From Deltaproteobacteria bacterium (GTDB taxonomy: Bacteria > Myxococcota > JACPTQ01): a stretch of DNA of 64,000 nt. The stretch lies in assembly GCA_016192705.1 (NCBI GenBank), contig JACPTQ010000066.1, forward strand, positions 58,343-122,342, in the 5' to 3' direction. Both the position numbers and the translations under genes were made by a program. A model generated the notes under the pieces. The model did not search any database. It saw nothing but the letters and a program-made list of their open reading frames with translations, and was not told the DNA's origin. This document shows positions 46,701 through 57,624 of this stretch, piece after piece (position 1 is the first letter of the stretch; each line of letters opens with the position of its first letter).

Positions 46701-49410
46701 GCTGGTCTTCGACGTCGGCGTCAAACAGCTCTTGAAGGGCGTCGTCATCGCGAACCTTCCCAAGTGGCTCAAGATCAAGGAACTCGTGACGCTTGGCCTG
46801 GACAAGCTCGCCTCGAACCCGATCGTCGCGACGGTCATGGGCTTCATCCTCAACATGATCCAATCGGCGGCGGCAAATTCCGCCAGGGATCCCGCGCAAA
46901 TCGCGTTCGGGCTGGCGCTCGATGGAATTCAATTGGCCCTTCAAGCGATGAAACCGCCACCGGTCTTCTGGATTCGTGCGTTGACGTTCGCGAAAAAGGA
47001 GCTGGTGAAGAAATCTAAAGAAGGGATGAGCATCGGCGAACAGATCAAAGTCATGATCGGCGCGCTCATCGAAGGGTTCAAGATGGGCCTCTCCGCGCGG
47101 CTGGATGAGGAGGCGCGGAAAGATTTCGAGGCCGGTGTCGACGAGTTGAAGGCGATGATCGAGAAAGGGAAAGCGCTTGGCGCCGAGATTCTCAAGAACC
47201 CGGTCGGCTTCATTGTCGACCTGGTCGCGACGAAGGTGTTCCCTATTGCGATTCCGCTTATCACGTCGTTCGTGAAGATGCCCGACCTTGCGCGCGGCGT
47301 CTTGAAGGCGATCTCGCGCGGGTTGCGGGACGCGATAACGGGGCTTCGAGATGGAAATCTCGACGGGAAGAAAATCATGGGCGCCGTCGCTGGCGTCGCC
47401 GAAACGATCGTTGAGCTTGTCATCGATCGGCTCCCGATCGCGTCCGACGAGCTAAAGGCGTTCTTCAAGGACGCTGTTGGCGGCATCGCGTGGGCTCTTA
47501 AGAATATCGATCAAGCCGCGAAGAGCTTGAAAGACCCGTGGGCCGTGGTCGCGGCGATCGTGACGCGCATCAAGCCCGTCGTGAAGTGGCTCGTCGCAGA
47601 GCTTCCGGCGAACCCGGCGCTGTCCGCGGAGTCGCGTTTCCTTGAAACGTCTGTGAACACGTTCCTCGACATCCTCGCGTCAGCCGGCGAGCGAAAACGG
47701 ATGTTTGGCGAGGCCGGGAAACCGCCCGAGGCAAAGGCCGTTCTCGGGAAGGTCGCGGAGATGGTTCGTCCGTACTTGGGTGATCGGTTGGGTGAGATCG
47801 CGAGGCCGCTCGGTCTTGAGAAAGCGGCGCAGCTCGCGGTCGGCGCGCTCCTCGGGCCAGAGGGGCTATTCGCGAAGGGCGAGGCGTTCCTGCAAGGGAT
47901 CCCCGCGTGGCTCAAGACGAACGGGGAGGCAGCGCTCGCGACGATTATCGATGTGGTGAGCGACTTCTTCGCGAAGCGCGGGGCGGGCGGCGGTCTCGAT
48001 GCCGTCGTCTCTGTTGCGCGCGGCGTCGTCGGAGCGATTCGCGACGCCCTCAAGAAGTCTGGAGGACTCGCGGCGCTTGCGAAAGACGCGGGCGCGGCGG
48101 TTTTGCGGATTGCGCGCGATGCGCTGAAGCCGTTTGTCGACAAGGTGATCGAGGGGCTCGGGACGGTGGCGCCGGCTCTCGTGGCGGATGCGAAGGCGGT
48201 GCTCGATGAGATCTTTAGGCTGTTCGAGAACCCCGCGGAGCTCGTGCAGCGCGGGAAGGCCGCATGGCAAGCGTTCGTCGCGAAGGTCGGCGAAAACGTT
48301 CGCGCGATCTTCAAGGCAATGGTGGGTCGCCTCGTTCCCGCGGCGGAAGTCCAAGCGATGGCGGCGAAGGTCGTTCTTGATGAGGCGGCGATCGCGACGA
48401 CCATTAATTTTCTCATCGACAAGGTGATGGGCGGTAGCCCGGTTGCCAAGGTGATCAAGGAGATTGTCGAGACCGTGGTCGGCGCCGTAGCCAAGGCGGA
48501 TTCGCTGAAGGCGTTGGTTGGCGGAGCCGCGAAGACGGCGATGTCAAAGCTCCTCCCGGTCGCGAAGAGTCTCGTCGCTGGATTTCTCGACACGCTTATT
48601 CGCGACAGCGACTTGCGGAAGCTCGCGGACGCTGCGGTTGGCGTCTTCCTTACGGTCGTCGAAAAGGGACTTTCGGGGGGCGCCGACGTCGCGGCGATCG
48701 TGCGCGATTCGATTTCGCAAGTGGCGACCGACTTCGCGGCGTTCTTGCGGGGTAAGCTCGGCGCGGTTCTGCCGGAACGCTGGGGAGCGGCGCGCGCCCT
48801 TATCCTGCGTGGGTTTGATGCACTCGTGTCGCTCACACAAGACGCGCTCAAGAAGCCGGACGAAATCCGAAGGAAACTCGGCGACGGCAAACAGGTCGTT
48901 GGCTCGCTCGTCGATGGCGCCGTCGATCTCTTGAAGGGGTTCGCGGAGCAAGCGATAGGAAACAAACCCGCGAGAAGTTTCGTCGCGGGCCTATTTGAAG
49001 CACTCGGGACAATCGCGCGAAACGTTCAGGCGATGGCTCTGGCCGCGCGCGGTGGGGGTTCAAAGCCGTCCGCCGAAACGATCCTCCCGCTCGTCGGGAA
49101 GATCGCCGAGTCGTTTCTCACGTCGGTTCTGGTCGAACCGATGAAACCGGGACCAGGCAAGAAGATCCTTGAGTTTCTGGTAAAGCGACTTGCCGACGCA
49201 CTCAAGAATCCGGCCGGCCTCATCGCGTTTGCCGAGCGGGTCGCGAAGTCCGACAAGGCGAACGCGAAGGAGATGATTCGCACGGTCGCGCGCGAAGTGA
49301 TCGGCGGGCTTCTCGATGAGCTAAAAAAGAGGGTCCCGACGCTCGCCGACATTCTCAAGAAGGCGACCGAGATGGTCCTCTCGAGCGATCGTCTTTGGGG
49401 CGCAAAATAG
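43774..49410 (+). CDS. Giant exported helical-repeat protein of unknown function
   Basis: 1878 residues from GTG 43774, preceded by GGAGGA. The signal peptide is KPQNLALLCVLAAAASHASA. Residues about 25-700 are a Cys-containing, largely helical region with a Lys/Glu-rich coiled stretch near 540. Residues 712-815 contain three W-K-x2-C units. Around 850-1070 are long hydrophobic Gly/Ala-rich helices (VPYVGGVLVALVEVAWWLVF). From 1070 to the end the sequence is a run of amphipathic helices with degenerate repeats that include LKNPVGFIVDL, LFENPAELVQRGK and LKNPAGLIAFAER. I recognise no family. It might be a scaffold, lipid-binding or pore-related protein, but that is speculation. Confidence 0.7.
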   Translation: MKPQNLALLCVLAAAASHASAQAARPSLASLRAKVPGLGALVPIATIKATLEKKIAAGTLPAGEKGPDDLAEWKCPAPKPGETKIGGCVHPVAKYEGLLPGIDAYIDYIWARVGAISDAESAVAVLYNFGCREVSRHMPGYARITKVTIPAGGGVQTAGDWDAPIDEVGDALGKPGQAKRNEPKGDASKYKGPPKKDEVVEVCAVTHLQLEETLKKDLGLLVKKRGRGGVGDDPKVLQGKTNALGGDAKKAVDAVRSKLKLADGKGVDAERLVDIVEACQHEKAKHVAGTLECETSTGDFNPDFERACQRQHGKKLGINMGAEVNEKTKTVKCRIKATALGFIVSEELLKQDLGDIVKGQPHLKGETFRVIVGRLSGFFRKAGKARVFDDAKDAQKGHVRLDNAPKELKEDVDHQNATAPKQTDREGLRLKVDQWTDAWEYRETTKYLGAGAELKTANDLYQNAEKVELRRFWNDCNEIGTICEKPALDVERAACVRCAYQALFTHCIDGRQESGRCTDKPSLGPPDSAEKDDNKKKSKKDQKEDEEEARIEKKLEKALDRLSVKDSSLPEGGATFPYKSGNTVYNWMVLRSMADLHFYDLMRGSDMTSESKTRANLIRSVALRWFLPFASVQSGKRLSTDGKKAFDQMPISQWQKCYLWDGGQDGKCALFDEDKPKKPEAKVRKWAETDRAKSPLFKLVLADERLGEEIGKAVAGWKRSCDKTPAAPKSPGTAGALPIEGCKGVEKHANKWKDWCAKKKPRPPMLPPVPLPGCKDIGSRIAAWKKICDEKDAAGTRGKLIVSCSEIAKSAERAWDRLIKKGAKEIEKEGRRAGGSKSKEGAGSAVAGGVSSIMGTVLGILMKALGLEDMMKTIAQASGISPEQTVDCEDPEYRKETMGLSGANDNKLACLGKIFAKNFGSVLESLIVMLGKKLVDWVMGLLRETLGKAKQVLLTAAGSVPYVGGVLVALVEVAWWLVFDVGVKQLLKGVVIANLPKWLKIKELVTLGLDKLASNPIVATVMGFILNMIQSAAANSARDPAQIAFGLALDGIQLALQAMKPPPVFWIRALTFAKKELVKKSKEGMSIGEQIKVMIGALIEGFKMGLSARLDEEARKDFEAGVDELKAMIEKGKALGAEILKNPVGFIVDLVATKVFPIAIPLITSFVKMPDLARGVLKAISRGLRDAITGLRDGNLDGKKIMGAVAGVAETIVELVIDRLPIASDELKAFFKDAVGGIAWALKNIDQAAKSLKDPWAVVAAIVTRIKPVVKWLVAELPANPALSAESRFLETSVNTFLDILASAGERKRMFGEAGKPPEAKAVLGKVAEMVRPYLGDRLGEIARPLGLEKAAQLAVGALLGPEGLFAKGEAFLQGIPAWLKTNGEAALATIIDVVSDFFAKRGAGGGLDAVVSVARGVVGAIRDALKKSGGLAALAKDAGAAVLRIARDALKPFVDKVIEGLGTVAPALVADAKAVLDEIFRLFENPAELVQRGKAAWQAFVAKVGENVRAIFKAMVGRLVPAAEVQAMAAKVVLDEAAIATTINFLIDKVMGGSPVAKVIKEIVETVVGAVAKADSLKALVGGAAKTAMSKLLPVAKSLVAGFLDTLIRDSDLRKLADAAVGVFLTVVEKGLSGGADVAAIVRDSISQVATDFAAFLRGKLGAVLPERWGAARALILRGFDALVSLTQDALKKPDEIRRKLGDGKQVVGSLVDGAVDLLKGFAEQAIGNKPARSFVAGLFEALGTIARNVQAMALAARGGGSKPSAETILPLVGKIAESFLTSVLVEPMKPGPGKKILEFLVKRLADALKNPAGLIAFAERVAKSDKANAKEMIRTVAREVIGGLLDELKKRVPTLADILKKATEMVLSSDRLWGAK
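45914..46200 (+). repeat. Three tandem W-K-x2-C protein repeats inside the giant gene
   Basis: The translated segments read GWKRSCDK...IEGCKGV, KWKDWCAKK...LPGCKDI and AWKKICDEK...IVSCSEI. Each unit is about 30-36 residues with a Trp-Lys pair, two Cys and a Pro-rich or Gly-rich middle. They are likely small disulfide-closed modules. Confidence 0.6.
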
Positions 49411-49446
49411 GAACGATTCCCCGAAACTGCGTGCTACGATATTTCC

Positions 49447-52073
<2,627 letters not shown>

Positions 52074-52083
<10 letters not shown>

Positions 52084-53138
52084 AAGAAAAAAAAGAGGAA
52101 GAGAAACCACAGAGGCACAGAGCCGTTGAGATCAGAGGAGAGTCTTTTGTTAACGCGCATACGCACGTCTACAGCGGACTTGCGCCACTGGGGATGCCGG
52201 CGCTCGCGACGCCGCCCAGGAACTTTATCGAGATTTTGCAAAAGATCTGGTGGCGACTCGACCGCGCGCTCGACGAGAAAACGCTTCGCGCGAGTGCCCG
52301 CTATTACATGGCCGAGGCGCGCGCAGCCGGGACGACAACGGTCATTGACCATCATGAATCACCGAACTTCATCGACGGCGCGCTTGACGTTCTCGCCAAT
52401 GCGGCCGAGGGAATCGGCGTTCGCCTCGTGACCTGTTACGGCGCGACGGAGCGGAACGGCGGGCGCGAAGAGGCGCGGCGCGGACTTCGAGAGTGCGCGC
52501 GTTTCATTCGCGCGAATCGGCGTGCGAACGTGCGCGGGATGGTCGGCCTTCACGCGTCGTTCACCGTGTCCGACGAAACACTTCGCGAGGCGGGTGACCT
52601 CGCGCGTGAGCTCGGCGTTGGCGTTCATGTTCACGTCGCCGAAGACTTCGCCGACGTCGACGACGCGCGTACGCGTGGGTATCCCGGTCCGCTCGAACGT
52701 CTCTTCACGCTTCACGCGTTGCCCCCAGGCTCCATCGTTGCGCACGGCGTGCATCTCGATCGCGTTCAAGTTGAAGCCGCAACGAGCGCCGGCTGCTGGC
52801 TTGTCCAAAACCCGCGCTCCAACGAAGCAAATCGCGTCGGCTACCCGCGCGCGTTGGCCGCGAGCGATCGCGTCGGCCTCGGCACCGACGGGTTCCCTTC
52901 CGATATGGCGAAAGAAGAGTCCGCACTTTTCGACAGCGCTGCCCGATCGACGCCCGCCGTTCCGGAATCTCGCGATGCGCTCTCGCGTCGGCTTGCAACA
53001 AATCGCGATATCGCGCGCTCGCTGTTCGGTCACGCGCCTTATGCCCCGTCGGCCCCAACCATGGACGTTCAGGAGATTCGCGCGCACGCCGAAGAAGCCG
53101 CGAAACATCTTTGGCGCCGCATGAAAGAAATCGCATGA
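52074..53138 (+). CDS. SsnA-like amidohydrolase, barrel only
   Basis: 354 residues from GTG 52074, overlapping the xdhD-like stop; ATG 52080 is an alternative. The metal ligands are NAHTHVYSG, GLHASFT, HVHVAED and the Asp in GLGTDGF, showing an amidohydrolase TIM barrel of the SsnA/guanine deaminase type, with the metal-bound purine or ureide as likely substrate. SsnA relatives have about 440 residues and an N-terminal beta-sandwich; here the protein goes directly into the barrel. The first 20 residues (KEKKEEEKPQRHRAVEIRG) are coded by a dispersed repeat. ATGA overlap with the next gene. Confidence 0.8.
52089..52140 (+). repeat. ACCACAGAG repeat at the 5-prime end of the ssnA-like gene
   Basis: The sequence GAGGAAGAGAAACCACAGAG, then GCACAGAGCCGTTGAGATC and AGAGGAGAG, is AG-rich and matches the repeat in thrS and in the infC-rpmI gap. 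It codes for residues 6-22 of the protein. Confidence 0.65.
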
Positions 53139-54409
53139 CACAAAACCTCTCCATCAACGCCGACCGCCTTTACAAATCGCTCGACACGCTCGGCGCCATC
53201 GGCCGGTACCACGATGCGCGGCTAGAGCTCTACGGCGTCAATCGTCTCGCGCTCACCGCAGGCGATGCCGAGGGTCGCCGCCACGTCGTCGAGAAGATGC
53301 GCGCGCTCGGCCTCACCGTGACGATCGATCGGATTGGAAATGTCTACGCGCGTCGACGCGGGCATGACGATACGCTCCGTCCCGTGATGATCGGCTCACA
53401 CATCGATTCGGTTCCGACGGCGGGCCGATTCGACGGCTGCCTCGGCGTTCTCGGCGGGCTCGAAATCGTCGCGGCCTTAAACGACGCGGGATTCACAACG
53501 CGACGCCCACTCGTCGTCGCCTTTTTCACGGACGAGGAGGGATGCCGCTTCGGGACCGACATGCTCGGAAGTGCCGTCGCGACAGGCCGAATCGCGCTCG
53601 ACGCCGCGTACGGTCTCAAGGATCGTGACGGCTTTCTTGTTCGCGACGAGCTCGCAAAGATCGGTTTTCTCGGCGACGCAAACGAACACCTCACGGCGCC
53701 GCCACACGCGTACGTCGAATGCCACATCGAGCAGGGGCCTATTTTGCGCGCGAAGGGAGTCGATATCGGCGTCGTCGAGGGCGTCCAGGCGATTTCGTGG
53801 CACGAAGTCACGATCGTCGGGAAAAGCGCACACGCGGGAACAACACCGATGAACCTGCGCGCGGATGCGGGGGTCGCCGCGGCTCGCATCAATCTCAAGC
53901 TGCGCGAGATGATCGCGTCGGGCGCGTACGGCGCCGAAATGCGCGCGACGATGGGCGCCATCACGCCCTCGCCTGGCCTCGTGAACATCGTCCCGGGACG
54001 CGTCGTGGCGTCGGTCGACCTTCGAAACCCGGATGACGCGGCGATGAAACGGGCCGAGGCCGACATCATCACGTTCTATGGAGACGTCGCGCGCGATGAA
54101 CGCGTCGAAGTCACGTGGCGGCAAACCGCGCGAACGCCGGTCGTTCCTTTTTCGAAGTCGGTGCAAGCGCGCGTTGCTGCGGCGGCCGCGAGGCGTGGGC
54201 TTTCAAGCGCGGCGATCATCTCGGGAGCAGGGCACGACGCGCAAGAGATGGCGCATATCACAACGGCCGGCATGGTCTTTGTTCCTGGCGAGTACGACGG
54301 CATCAGCCACAACCCGCGCGAGTTTTCGACGCGCGAGCAGTGCGCGAACGGCGTCAACGTGCTCTTCGATGTCGCCCTGTCGTTTGCGGACGAAGGCGGC
54401 GCGCCATGA
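53135..54409 (+). CDS. M20-family Zn amidohydrolase (carbamoylase/ureidase/allantoate type)
   Basis: 424 residues from ATG 53135, in ATGA overlap with the previous stop; the frame opens earlier at 53111 but that is inside it. [30 protein letters not shown] (with the Glu pair), [15 protein letters not shown] and [12 protein letters not shown] are motifs of the hydantoinase/carbamoylase branch of M20, including N-carbamoyl-L-amino-acid hydrolases, beta-ureidopropionases and allantoate amidohydrolases. These open or shorten ureides by releasing ammonia and CO2. The purine context makes a ureide product of ring cleavage likely. Confidence 0.88.
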   Translation: MTQNLSINADRLYKSLDTLGAIGRYHDARLELYGVNRLALTAGDAEGRRHVVEKMRALGLTVTIDRIGNVYARRRGHDDTLRPVMIGSHIDSVPTAGRFDGCLGVLGGLEIVAALNDAGFTTRRPLVVAFFTDEEGCRFGTDMLGSAVATGRIALDAAYGLKDRDGFLVRDELAKIGFLGDANEHLTAPPHAYVECHIEQGPILRAKGVDIGVVEGVQAISWHEVTIVGKSAHAGTTPMNLRADAGVAAARINLKLREMIASGAYGAEMRATMGAITPSPGLVNIVPGRVVASVDLRNPDDAAMKRAEADIITFYGDVARDERVEVTWRQTARTPVVPFSKSVQARVAAAAARRGLSSAAIISGAGHDAQEMAHITTAGMVFVPGEYDGISHNPREFSTREQCANGVNVLFDVALSFADEGGAP

Positions 54410-55350
54410 CGTCGCCTCGCATCGTCCGCGCGGCGCTGACCGAAACCGTGAACGCGTTTCGCGACATGCCGTCGTCGCTCGCTGGCATCTCAGGTCTCGC
54501 GGGACACCTCGACGAAATCCGCGATGCGAACGTCTCACACCACATCGATCTTCTGAAAGCCGCGCGCGGCGCCGGCGTCCAAGTCGTCTGCTTCGGCGAA
54601 CTTTTCACCGCGCCCTACTTCGCGCTCTCGACCGACCCGCTCTGGCTCAACCTCGCCGAAGATGCCGCCACCGGTCCCACCGTCACGCGCCTTCGCGAAT
54701 CCGCACGGGAACAGGGCGTCGTCGTCATCGCACCGATTTACGAACGCGCACCGTCGGGCCGCCGCTTCAACACCGCCGTCGTCATCTCGGAGCGCGGCGA
54801 CGTCCTCGGCAAATATCGAAAAACACACATCCCGCACGGCCAAAACGAACAGGCCGCCTTCCGCGAAGATTTTTATTACGACCAAAGCGACGGCGAAAAC
54901 GCGTGCGGCGACGCGAACGTTTCGCGAAACCCCTACTTCCCGGTTTTCGAAACATCGGTCGGCCGCATCGGCGTCGCCATTTGCTACGACCGACACTTCG
55001 AGGGCGTCGTCTCCGCGCTCGCCTGCGCGGGCGCCGAGCTCATCTTCTCGCCCGCCGTCACGTTCGGTGCAAAAAGCGAGCGGATGTGGCCGCTCGAGTT
55101 CGCTGTCGACGCCTGTCGCCATCGCGTCTTTATCGGCGGTTCAAATCGAAACGGCGTCGAGCCACCATGGAACCAGCCGTATTTTGGAAAATCGCACTTC
55201 GTCGGCCCAAGCGGCCCCATCGCAAACACAAGCACTCAACCCAACCTCATCATCGCCGACCTCGACCTTGCGGACCTCGCGGGCACTGACCCGTCCGGCT
55301 GGAATCTCTCTCGCGACGCGCGTCCGGAAATCTACTCGTCTCGCGGGTAG
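54406..55350 (+). CDS. Nitrilase-superfamily amidohydrolase
   Basis: 314 residues from ATG 54406, in ATGA overlap with the M20 gene; the frame extends upstream but that part is inside it. The catalytic triad of the superfamily is Glu in FGELFTAP (about residue 65), Lys in KYRKTHIPH (about 138) and Cys in AICYDRHF (about 193). GGSNRNGVE and [11 protein letters not shown] match the beta-ureidopropionase/N-carbamoylputrescine amidase branch. It hydrolyses a C-N bond of a carbamoyl or amide compound. It closes the four-gene purine/ureide operon. Confidence 0.9.
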   Translation: MTSPRIVRAALTETVNAFRDMPSSLAGISGLAGHLDEIRDANVSHHIDLLKAARGAGVQVVCFGELFTAPYFALSTDPLWLNLAEDAATGPTVTRLRESAREQGVVVIAPIYERAPSGRRFNTAVVISERGDVLGKYRKTHIPHGQNEQAAFREDFYYDQSDGENACGDANVSRNPYFPVFETSVGRIGVAICYDRHFEGVVSALACAGAELIFSPAVTFGAKSERMWPLEFAVDACRHRVFIGGSNRNGVEPPWNQPYFGKSHFVGPSGPIANTSTQPNLIIADLDLADLAGTDPSGWNLSRDARPEIYSSRG

Positions 55351-55374
55351 GCGCAGCCGCATCCACTTCAGATT

Positions 55375-55492
55375 CCGCACCCGCGCCCGCATCCGCTCCC
55401 GCACCCGCAACCGCTGCGCCCGCTTCCGCATCCGCTCCCGCTCCCGCGCCCGCTCCCGCGCCCGCCCCCGCAACCGCGCCCGCCTCCGCTTT
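55375..55492. repeat. CCGCNN hexamer array
   Basis: About 19 tandem copies of CCGCNN (CCGCAC, CCGCGC, CCGCAT, CCGCTC, CCGCAA and so on) with one three-base slip. The gap 55351-55586 between the nitrilase and four-helix-bundle genes contains nothing else clear except a ribosome site at its end. Confidence 0.8.
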
Positions 55493-55586
55493 CCTCCGTT
55501 CAGCGCCTCCTTCCTTCGCCCACCCCCCGCGAACCCCATCCAGTGGGTGAGGGCCCGCTCGGGGCGGGCTACGGAAGGAGGTTCTA

Positions 55587-55940
55587 ATGTCTCATCGGTT
55601 CATCGCCTTCGATGTCGCGCTTGAGTTCGCGGAGCGGCTCGCGCCGGTGCTCGTTGCTCTTCGTCGACGAGATCGTTCTCTCGAAGATCAACTTCGGCGC
55701 GCCGTCGCGAGTTGCGTCCTAAACATTTCTGAGGGTGACGGGAAAAGTTCGCTGCGTGACCAAGCCCGCTTCTTTGAAATCGCGCGTGGGTCGTGTCGCG
55801 AGGCGCGGGCCGCGCTGAAGCTCGCGGCGACTTGGGGCTACGTCGACGAGCGGCAAGTCGCCGGACTCGATGCGCTCGCTGATCGAGTTTGCGCGCTGCT
55901 TTCAAGGCTCATCGCACGAGCTTCGTTAACATCGCGATGA
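55587..55940 (+). CDS. Four-helix-bundle protein (23S rRNA intervening-sequence type)
   Basis: 117 residues after AAGGAGG. FDVALEFAERLAPVL, DRSLEDQLRRAVASCVLNISEG and SLRDQARFFEIARGSCREARAALKLA are the conserved helices of the bacterial four-helix-bundle protein family first seen in rRNA intervening sequences. Its function outside rRNA is unknown. It converges on a second gene of the same family with a 32-base overlap at the ends. Confidence 0.85.
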   Translation: MSHRFIAFDVALEFAERLAPVLVALRRRDRSLEDQLRRAVASCVLNISEGDGKSSLRDQARFFEIARGSCREARAALKLAATWGYVDERQVAGLDALADRVCALLSRLIARASLTSR

Positions 55941-56259
55941 CGCGCGAGAGCAGCGAGCCGATTTCTTTCGGCGCATCGTCGAGAAGGTCCAAGAGCGCCG
56001 CGCATTCACACGCTTCACCTCGTGCGATGGCATAGCAGCGGCGATTATCGGCTCGAGCCACGCGCCCAGCACCCTCTGCGACATTAGTGAGTACCGACAG
56101 CGAAGCGCGGCGGAACTGGTCTCGCAAAACCGCGCTCGCGATCGGGAAGCGCTGCGCGAGTCTAGCAAAGTCACGCGCAACCCTGTAACAGTCGAGACGT
56201 TCCAGCGAAGCGGTAGCGGATGCGGTAGGGGTTGCGGTTGCGGAATCGGGAAGCGGCAT
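55909..56259 (-). CDS. Second four-helix-bundle protein
   Basis: 116 residues after AGGAGAT. ERLDCYRVARDFARLAQRFP, LRDQFRRASLSVLTNVAEGAG and NRRCYAIARGEACECAALLDLL fit the same family as its convergent neighbour, but the two are not close copies. The N-terminal PLPDSATATPTASATAS is coded by CCGCNN hexamers. Convergent pairs of this kind suggest a small accessory module rather than a housekeeping role. Confidence 0.85.
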   Translation of the reverse strand: MPLPDSATATPTASATASLERLDCYRVARDFARLAQRFPIASAVLRDQFRRASLSVLTNVAEGAGRVARADNRRCYAIARGEACECAALLDLLDDAPKEIGSLLSRVIAMLTKLVR

Positions 56260-56349
56260 TGGGATCTCCTTTCGAAGTGGTGAGCCGAACCTTTCGGCCC
56301 CTAACCGAAGGTGGGCCGAAAGTGAGGCGAGCCGGAGAAAGCAGAACCC

Positions 56350-56386
56350 GCCTCCGCCCCCGCAACCGCTCCCGCTTCCGCTTCAG
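56350..56386. repeat. Short CCGCNN hexamer array
   Basis: CCGCCT, CCGCCC, CCGCAA, CCGCTC, CCGCTT, CCGCTT. It lies in the 200-base gap upstream of both the minus-strand four-helix-bundle gene and the plus-strand gene at 56462. Shorter remnants occur near 57497 and 59894. Confidence 0.65.
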
Positions 56387-56461
56387 ACTGACTCGACCAG
56401 AACCTCTCGACTACACGTCGCCCCGTCCAAGTTTGACCGAAACCACAGAAGGGGAGAAACC

Positions 56462-57041
56462 ATGGCAAAGCAAACGAGCTACAACGTTCCGACCAAGGTG
56501 CTACTCGAACAAGCCCGAATCACGCTGGACCAGCTTGCCGCACCGGCCAACGCCGACGCGATCGCGGCGCTCGATGCACAGGGACTCGCGACGGGGACTT
56601 TCGTCGCCGACCTCAAGCGCGCCTACGGCACAACCGCCGAGCTCGAAGTGACGCAAGAGCGCCGCAAGGAGACGGTCCTTGCTGAGGCCAAAGACGACCA
56701 GGCCGCCGCGGAGTCGGGTTACCGGTATTTTCACCACAATGGCGCGAAGCCCAGTGGGCTGAGCGCGTGGTGAAAATGGGGAGCGCCTGCTTGCAGAGCG
56801 CGAACCCCACCTTCGCGTACTCAGGGCCCAGGGCAAGGCGCGCCATTACCTCTCGACCGTGGAGAGCGACCCGCACGACGTCGCGGGCCGTCTTCGGTTT
56901 GGCAAGCTGCACTCGTCGCGAGCGCGCGGCGTCGCCTACGAGCTCTGCATCTTGCTCCCCGAGGTCGACGCGCTGAAGACAGTGCTCGCACCGTTCGGCG
57001 TGAACGACGCCCTCGCGACCGAAGGCCGCGCCCCGGCGTAG
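56462..57041 (+). pseudogene. Helical-protein gene split by repeat copy C
   Basis: Translation from ATG 56462 (after GGGGAGAAACC) gives MAKQTSYNVPTKVLLEQARI and continues to SGYR at 56725. Repeat copy C then begins and a stop is met at 56771. After the repeat, from 56814, another frame reads RVLRAQGKARHYLSTVESDP to ALATEGRAPA and stops at 57041. Deleting exactly 56726-56813 (88 nt) joins the two frames at codon boundaries into one 163-residue helical protein with RLRFGKLHSSRARGVAYEL. The family was not recognised. The upstream fragment could still be made as a 103-residue product. Confidence 0.7.
56726..56813 (+). repeat. Copy C of the dispersed stem-loop repeat, inside a gene
   Basis: The 51-nt stem-loop is 56727-56777, with outer arms ATTTTCACCAC and GTGGTGAAAAT and inner arms AGCCC and GGGCT. 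A GGGGAGCGCC...GCGAACCCCACCTT segment follows to 56813. Compared with copies A and B the outer arms have the paired change CGCC to CACC and GGCG to GGTG, which keeps the stem. Confidence 0.85.
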
Positions 57042-57070
57042 AGTTCGGGCTCCGTTCCGTCGCCCTCCCC

Positions 57071-57122
57071 GTTTCCGCCGCGCAGACGCTCCGCTGGAGC
57101 CTCTGCAGATTGCGGCGAAAAC
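57071..57122. repeat. Copy D of the stem-loop repeat (stem-loop only)
   Basis: A 52-nt stem-loop with arms GTTTCCGCCGC and GCGGCGAAAAC, and longer inner arms AGACGCTCC and GGAGCCTCT around GCT. It is preceded by CCCTCCCC as in the other copies but lacks the rest of the unit. Confidence 0.7.
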
Positions 57123-57394
57123 TCCTCGACAATCTCGGCGTCGAGCGCGCCGAGTCGGCCGCGGCCCGCTCGGAACAGGAGACGGCGACGAAGGAGTTGC
57201 GCACGGCCGAGGTCGCGCTCGCGCGTCTGTTCGACCGGCTCGTTGCGGCTGACGAAGCGGCGGCCCTGGATCGCGTCGAGGCGGCGCGGCAAACGCGTAT
57301 CGTCGCGCGACCGGTGACGACAACGCCAGCTTCGGCTGTCGCGACGACGGCAGCCAACACGACGGCGGCGCCGGCGCCAAACTGCGACCGCTGA
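57110..57394 (+). CDS. Possible small coiled-coil protein or gene remnant
   Basis: 94 residues from TTG 57110, which lies inside the repeat stem, so the true start is uncertain. LLDNLGVERAESAAARSEQE and ELRTAEVALARLFDRLVA look like a coiled coil; the tail is Thr/Ala-rich. Unrecognised. It may be the remainder of a gene whose 5-prime end was replaced by repeat D. Confidence 0.3.
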   Translation: MRRKLLDNLGVERAESAAARSEQETATKELRTAEVALARLFDRLVAADEAAALDRVEAARQTRIVARPVTTTPASAVATTAANTTAAPAPNCDR

Positions 57395-57624
57395 CCCCGT
57401 AGCTCCCTGTATTCCCTGCAGAAAACACTCCGGGGAGCCGCCCCCGGGTTATTCGCGAGTTCCCCCGGGTCTTCGTAACCGGCCCCGCTCTTTCCGCTGC
57501 CGCGCCCGCCTCCGCATCCCGCGTTGCGCGTCCTATCCGTGGCGCTCTCCCAAGGGGAGGCATCAAGATCGCGCCTGCGATCGGCGGTGCGAACTGTTTC
57601 TTGATGCTCCACGATGAGAGCGAC
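57395..57624. other. Intergenic stretch without a clear gene
   Basis: The 230 bases hold GGGGAGCC/CCCCCGGG-type short palindromes and a CCGCNN remnant near 57497-57522. No supported coding frame or RNA was seen. Confidence 0.5.

Noticed and set aside
55587..56259. Diversity-generating retroelement, because four-helix-bundle proteins resemble Avd
   Set aside because: No reverse transcriptase frame and no template/variable repeat pair with adenine-specific differences was found in the window.
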